In this document: in pieces, positions 54,095 to 64,000 of the stretch | How positions within the stretch are numbered: position 1 is the stretch's first letter | Layout of the letters: every line of letters starts with the position of its first letter | Source of the DNA: Beaufortia kweichowensis | Taxonomy: Eukaryota; Chordata; Actinopteri; Cypriniformes; Gastromyzontidae | Assembly: GCA_019155185.1 (NCBI GenBank) | Contig: CM032816.1 | Coordinates: forward strand, 12,585,848 to 12,649,847 | Direction: 5' to 3' | DNA length: 64,000 nt | Notes under the pieces: model-generated | What the model was told of the DNA's origin: nothing | The model's database searches: none | Seen by the model: only the letters and a program-made list of their open reading frames with translations | Made by a program: the position numbers and the translations under genes

Positions 54095-55601
54095 TCACAA
54101 CACGATCTTGAATGAACTGCAAAATAACATTCATTCAATCAGACAGTCAGTGAGAATAACTGTATAAAAACTATCAAGATGATGTTAGGTCAAATGTCCT
54201 TGATGAAAGGTGAATGGAGACTCTTCTGTGATATATTTCATCCACTGTAGTACTCAAATATCTCTTCCATTTATTCAAATGTGAAGGGCTCTATACCAGT
54301 CACACATTCTGCCAAACATCTCACTGTCTACAAGTTCAGAATGACAGAACTTTAATTTTTGGGAGATTTATCCTTTACCTGACAAAGTCTGGTGATCTGG
54401 AGATTACATGTTGAAATTCAGAGAGGTTCACAGTTCCATCTTTATCGATGTCTGACTCCTCCAGGATCTGTTGAATGAAGTGAGTTTGTATTGGTAAAGC
54501 TCATTTCATGCATGTATTCGCTATACTCACATTGCTTATCAGCTGTCTCATTTCCTCTGCGGTGAGACGCGTGTCGTCTGTTTCTCCAGTCAAAGAGTTC
54601 ACCAGCTTCTCCAGGTCTCTAGCATCAAGAGTGCCGTCGTCATCGAAGTCTGGAGAATACAAGAATAGCGTTTAGATGGTGTATTTGTGTAGCTAGATCT
54701 AAAGACTAGAATATCATAGAGACCTGTGATCTACATCCAGCAGTATGTTTAAATAAACCCCATTCAGAACATTCTAGCAACTTAAATGATACGATGAACA
54801 CTGATGTTTTTGTAATAGTGTAAAAAGTCTTTTTGTGCTGAATAAAATGTAAATGGGCAACATCTCCATTTGAGTGGATTATACCGAAGATCCGGAAGGC
54901 GTAGTGAGATTTGATTTCCAGGGTTGCCGAATCACTGAAAGCACTCAGAAGATCCAGAAAATCCTCAAAGCTCAAACTACCATCCTTCAGATCAGATGTT
55001 GAGAACACGTGACATATCCGCTTCCTGAAGGGGTTCGACTGAAACCCATCAAAGACAAGAGAAACTGATGATGACGACAGGGTTTAGTCAGTCTACAAAC
55101 ATCTTTAGATTATAATCCTGCTAAACTACAGAATGGCATGTAACAGGCGAGTCATTTTAAAACATTATGTGAAGTCATATTTCACCCTAAAACCAGGAAT
55201 AGTGACTAGTGAAATGATGTTTCTCTGTGGTTCATCCGTACAGACAGACCTTCAGTTCTGGAAGTGTCAGGATCTTCTGCATGGAAACTCTGGAGCTGTA
55301 CGGCCCGTTCTCTCGCCCCTGAAGTTCACTGAATCTCTTGTGTGCCCTAAACAAAAACACATGTCATCATAACACTACACAGTACCTGAATAACAGGAAT
55401 ATTATGGGATATATACTAGAGGTTTAATGACACTGGGATCATACTTACAGTAAGATTTCTTGTTTTGTGAGAAATGTGAGCTCCTGAATTAAACAAGAGA
55501 AATAAAAAGATTAAGACGAAGAAGAGAAACTGTAAACAATAAATATACATTTGAAAGTTTAATATGAACACGAATCATGTTCAAACGTGTAAAAGTATAA
55601 A

Positions 55602-55641
<40 letters not shown>

Positions 55642-55707
55642 GTAAATGAGTCTGACCTGATACTCAGACAGAAGATCTTTGGGTAAATTACTCGCTGTTC
55701 CGCCCAT
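54095..55707 (-). CDS. cib1: Calcium and integrin-binding protein 1
   Basis: EF-hand protein that binds integrin alpha-IIb tails and several kinases. Exons, right to left: 55707-55657, about 55484-55450, about 55347-55250, about 55039-54893, about 54650-54530, about 54470-54385, 54121-54095. The start MGGTASNLPKDLLSEYQ carries an N-myristoylation signal (MGGTAS). LTFLTKQEILLAHKRF, LPELKSNPFRKRICHVFSTS and LSFEDFLDLLSAFSDSATLE follow. Functional EF-hands are FDDDGTLDARDLEKL and DIDKDGTVNLSEFQHVI, with conserved Asp/Glu positions. It ends SFKIVL, identical to the known CIB1 end as I recall it. The protein is about 190 residues, as expected. It is head-to-head with metap2 and tail-to-tail with rccd1. 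Confidence 0.96.
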
Positions 55708-56567
55708 CACAGTCACTTTAACTGTTTTTAACTGCGACTTATTTGTCTCAAGTTGAGCTGTTTTTAGCCTGAACAACAACAACAAACTTGAGAAACTTTG
55801 GTCGACAGGCTGAACTTCCGCTTCCTGCTTGACCTTCTGTTGCTATAGAAACATGATTGCGTAACTCCAGCGCAAGGAACTTTCTCTTCTAGAGAATAAT
55901 TAGTATTTCAGTGTTATAACAGTGAAGATGAACTGCTCACCGTCACTTATAAAACAACAGAAATATGATTGTGAACCATCAGCTCAGCTGCTGCATTAAA
56001 ACCTTTACAAAAGTCATTTATGTGTTTTGTGTATGGTATAGGTTCAGATACCAGTATTATAGTGTCCATTAAAACCAATACTACTTCACTTTTTATGTGA
56101 CTTCACTGTATTAGCTGAAAACAAACAAACACATGCTGCACTTTAACAGCTCATTCAGCAGGAGGCGTCACATGACAAATCATGTCTGTAAACACTACAG
56201 ACACTTTAGTCAATTGATTATTCATTCATTTAAAAAACGTCCACTATAATATGTCAGTAATTTCCATTGTAACTAGATCTATCATTTATTTACTACTTCT
56301 ACATTTATTTATTATTATTATTTTCAGCATGATTTTTATGTTTTTATTTCTGTGCTGTTCTTATAAGGATAACTTTTGTATAGTTTTTTTATCTTGTTTG
56401 TTTTTATATTCATGTCGTCTATCTTATATGTGTACATCCTACTTTGTTTTATTTTACTTATTTAACTATTATTTTTTCTTATTCTTCATTTATAAGTGAG
56501 TTGAGCTGCCGCGTGCGCGCCCTCGTGCTTTCCCAGAGTCCTTTGCGGTGTCGTCATCATCATCATC
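55708..56567. promoter_or_regulatory. Divergent cib1/metap2 upstream region
   Basis: 860 bp between start codons. The middle is very AT-rich (56240-56490, TTTATTTATTATTATTATTT). CpG-richer sequence lies just before metap2 (GCCGCGTGCGCGCCCTCGTG, 56507-56526) and near cib1 (55800-55880). Confidence 0.5.
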
Positions 56568-59749
<3,182 letters not shown>

Positions 59750-61461
59750 ACCTCCGTCTGCCTCGTCCGTCTCTCACGCTTTCTTTTCACATGAGTATTT
59801 GATGGGTAACGTGAATAAGCCGTGCCTTCTCATTTGTAACACGCTAGTATTTGTTTGTATAAAGGATGGATGAGATTTAGACGTGTCATGTGCTTACGCT
59901 TGTAAAGTGCACGAGATCTCTGGTGCACTTTTCTCCATCAATATGAGCGTGGGGAAATGTAAAGTTAAAAAACACTGCAAAAGAGCTTTTAGGTTCTCAG
60001 ATGGCATGTCTTTTGTATAGAGAGTGCTTGTGAAATCTTACGGTAAAAGAGATTAAGATCATTTTTTGATCCTTTTTATAAATCAAGTTGCTGTTTGTTT
60101 CTGCGTTTCATCTGAAGGCTTTTGATTTCTCACATGTGAAAGAGACTTTATTCCTTAATGCAAAAATTAATTTTAACATGGAGACCTGATATATAGAAAT
60201 AAAGCTTCAAACACATGCTTATCTCACTCATGATGATGAGGATGATGATGATGATTATGATGATGATGATGTGTTACCATCTTTATTTTGCTCTATTTCA
60301 GCTAAAGCCTGTTTGAAATCAATCATCTTTCTCAGAATAAAGCACAATGTAGTGTTTTATTTTGAAGCAAAAATAAAATTTATAAGAAACTATTCAACCT
60401 GCAAGATTGTCTCTCATTCTTTCCATAAGTCATGAGACCAATTTCTTATTTAAAACCAAGAAAATTCATGACATTTCACCACAAACAAACACAATTACAT
60501 TGTTTTACATAATTCAATCAGTAACCTGTAACAGAATCTAACATATTAAACTCTTTTTCTTCCCTTTATTGCAAATAAATTCTCATGTATTCATTTCAGT
60601 ATTACTTTGACAAGAAAGATCTTTATGAATGAGTTTTATTTACTGTTTGAATATTGTCATTTAAAAGTCAAACCTCTGATAATTGTATGAAATAACTGTT
60701 TACAGTCATGTTTGTAACATTTACGTTTTGTCTTGTGGTACATTGATATGACATTACAAATACAGTGGAACAATAAATCTGTCAATCTGTCTCGCGTCCA
60801 TCATCAGTCGCATGAAACCAGATGTGTTTGTGGATCTCTTTCAGACTAATCCGTTTCATCATAAATCTGCAGAGATGCCTTAAGACGTCTGAATGTTTCT
60901 ATATCTCATCATAGATCCTGTGATGAAACACTGAAGTAAATCACACTGAAGTGTCTCAGATGTTCCACATGGATGTGTTTTGTTTACTTTATATTTAATG
61001 AACGCAGTGAAACATTGAGGACACAGAGATGATGAAGTGATAATGAAGAAAAGCTGTGTGCAAACATGTTCATGTAGATGAGTGTAAATATCTAAAGTGC
61101 ATATGTGAAAACATTAAGCAGCATTGAGATACATTCAGGGAATCAATATTTCATGATCAAATAAATTAAATATTACATCAGTTGTTTGTATATGAACCTC
61201 TTTGGAAACGTTTCACTTGTCAAGCTTGTTTCTGTAATCATGAGAAGTACAACATCGAGTGAAGCCAAAATATACTGTTATTTTTTCATTGTCAAATAAG
61301 TCCATGTGTCGTATCTACACAGAGTATTAAACAGCAGAATATCATGATGTGTTTACTGAAAGCCAATCACTGACTGCACGTCCAGAACTTCATTACAGTG
61401 TCCAACTGAATCACATGCACTTCATCTTGCGTGTCTTTATCAGTTTGAACATGTGTTGTAT
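59750..61461. other. metap2 3' UTR, spacer, pthlh 3' UTR
   Basis: The metap2 poly(A) signal is at 60198-60203, followed by a (GAT)n run at 60230-60271. The remainder is AT-rich without ORFs. The part next to 61461 is pthlh 3' UTR. Confidence 0.6.
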
Positions 61462-62273
61462 TTAGATGATACAGCCCCAGTCTCCCCTCCTGTCCGGGTC
61501 TCTCCATCTTTCTGAACAGATCTTTCTCTTCATCACAGTTTTCAGAGTCTTGCTGGTCTCTTGGGGTAAGTCGTCTCTCATCCTCACACTTTTCAGCTGA
61601 AAGCTCACGGGGAAGTTTTTAGTGCTGCTGGTGTGTTTGGGTGGAGGAAGGACAGACCAGCGGATGATGTTTCTCTCGCTGTGATTGGGTAAATCCCACC
61701 TGTGTGCCGTGTGCACGTGCTGCATGAGCTCCTGGATCCACAGACGTCTCTTCCGGTCCTGCAGGGATCGACTGCGGTCGTTCATCATCTGAGCGTGACT
61801 GACCGAACGTCTCCTAGAACCACGACATGGACATGAAACAACATGTAGGACATACACAGATGGTCCAAGACTTCTAGATTTATGCTAGTAGACTTGAAGA
61901 AAACAATATGATTCTCCTGATTTATTCTTCCACAAAAATTAACCGTCCCTTCTTTTATCATTTATTCACTCTCGTGTCATGTCAAACCTGCAGGTACTTT
62001 CTTTCTTTCTTCTGCAGAACACAAAAGAAGATATCTCGAAGAATGTTGATATCATTGAGCCATTGCTTTTCTCTAAATATCTTCTATTGTGTTACACTGA
62101 AGAAGGAGTCGAGCGTGTCACTGACGTTAAATGAATGTTTGTTGTTCATCATGTTCTCTTTAGTATCTTATGGATCTCGTGTCTTACTGTCTGATCAGTG
62201 TGTTGGTGGATTTCTCTTCCACCGGTATCGGGACAGTCAACAGAAACACAGCAAATCCCCAATGCTTCAACAT
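61462..62273 (-). CDS. pthlh: Parathyroid hormone-related protein, divergent
   Basis: Secreted PTH-family peptide acting through PTH1R in calcium and skeletal regulation. Coding exons 62273-62188 and 61813-61462. The signal peptide is MLKHWGFAVFLLTVPIPVEE. A short pro-segment ends in the dibasic site RQRR, after which the mature peptide starts SVSHAQMMNDRSRSLQDRKR. WIQELMQHVHTA follows, then NFPVSFQL and LPQETSKTLKT, which match PTHrP and not PTH or PTH4. The exon junction falls inside the pro-segment (AGACA|GAGACG), as in the family. An acceptor (TGTCTGCAG|TATG) just before the start shows an upstream 5' UTR exon. Odd points: residues 9-12 read NDRS instead of the usual HDKG, and after TLKT the Lys/Arg-rich nuclear-targeting and TRSAW regions are replaced by about 25 residues ending WGCII. 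The paralogue (a/b) is uncertain. Confidence 0.9.
61930..62070. mobile_element. Cyprinid-type dispersed repeat fragment in the pthlh intron
   Basis: Contains TTATTCACTCTCGTGTCATG and TTTCTTCTGCAGAACACAAA AGAAGATATC, then GAAGAATGTTGAT. I recognise this string as part of a very common interspersed repeat of zebrafish and carp. It is truncated at both ends. The class (hAT-type or SINE) was not resolved. Confidence 0.6.
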
Positions 62274-62949
62274 ACTGCAGACACAAACCTGGACAGAAAC
62301 ATAAAAACTCCACTCACTTTATAATCAAAATAAAGCTGGAATATATCAGAACATTTGCTTTGCATCGTTTTCTAAATCTGAATGATGTTGCAGCACAAAG
62401 GCTGTGGATTTGATTGAGTCACATGAGGTTAAATGAGTGCAAGAATAAAATAATCTCACAGTATAACATATGATAAAAAATGATCATTTTAAAATGTTGT
62501 AAAAATGTAAAGAAAGTAATATAATAATAGTAGTAGTATAATCTTTTCACTTTCACAACATTTATCAATTTAACATTAAACATCTATTAAAAGTAGTGAG
62601 ACAGAAATGTTAATCTCATGAATATTCATCAGTTAATATGAAGTGTAATTTATTAATATGCTTTAATGTTATAGATGTATAGATATACTCACATGTAATC
62701 TTGTCAGTAGATGTTACTGCTGGATGTGTTACGCGTGTGATTGTTCCTTCATGAAATCATGTGTAAAACATCAGCCACTGCTTCCATCAGACATGTTCAT
62801 GTGTCCTCTAGTCCAGAATGATGTCGGAGTGATCGCTTCTTCTGTTATGTGAAGGATGATCCAATGGATGAATGTTAGTGAAGTGTGTAAGTCTCTGCTG
62901 TTCACTGCACACTGATACGGTCAGCAGCTTTACAGCACTCAAAACCACT
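62274..62949. promoter_or_regulatory. pthlh upstream region
   Basis: AT-rich sequence. The non-coding first exon implied by the acceptor at about 62275 should lie here or further right, but I cannot place it. No other gene seen. Confidence 0.4.

Positions 62950-64000
<1,051 letters not shown>

Overview
The window is nuclear DNA from a bony fish, most likely a cypriniform (carp/zebrafish group). The evidence is spliced vertebrate genes with short GT-AG introns, fish-type gene content, a cyprinid-style dispersed repeat in the last gene, and very abundant (CT)n and (GT)n microsatellites. It is gene-dense for a vertebrate. I find twelve protein-coding genes (the first cut by the left edge), one 5'-truncated LINE, one MITE-like element, several minisatellites, and no tRNA, rRNA or CRISPR that I could support.

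Layout. 1-4240 (+): 3' part of neo1 (neogenin). 6825-10240 (-): scamp2, divergent from 11677-14197 (+): mpi, with a decayed LINE in the shared upstream interval. 16023-16780 (-): a stand-alone DEDDh exonuclease related to the exonuclease domain of PML (Plex9-like). 16918-17665: a 14-bp minisatellite followed by a MITE-like element. 18446-19415 (+): a ferritin heavy-type subunit. 20010-23924 (-): best1. 25275-28307 (+): rab3il1. 29511-34347 (-): tpo (thyroid peroxidase). 36031-43294 (-): hps5. 46696-50697 (-): gtf2h1. 51555-53878 (+): rccd1. 54095-55707 (-): cib1. 56568-59749 (+): metap2. 61462-62273 (-): pthlh (parathyroid hormone-related protein). The rest is UTRs, spacers and simple repeats.

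The genes are independent housekeeping, trafficking or signalling genes, not an operon-like system. From memory of human gene order, the segment joins blocks that are separate in human: 15q24 (NEO1, SCAMP2/MPI, PML-type exonuclease), 11q12 (FTH1-BEST1-RAB3IL1, same order and orientations), 2p25 (TPO), 11p15 (HPS5, GTF2H1), 15q26 (RCCD1, CIB1), and chromosome 12 (METAP2, PTHLH). Three head-to-head pairs probably share promoters: scamp2/mpi, gtf2h1/rccd1 and cib1/metap2.

I did not find a clearly new biological system. The points most worth checking are: an apparently broken last fibronectin domain in neo1; tpo with incomplete sushi and EGF modules; a PTHrP that has lost its basic C-terminal region; a ferritin without a visible iron-responsive element; and a consistent strand bias, in which every long (CT)n tract inside a gene has its pyrimidine strand on the sense strand, often right against a splice acceptor.
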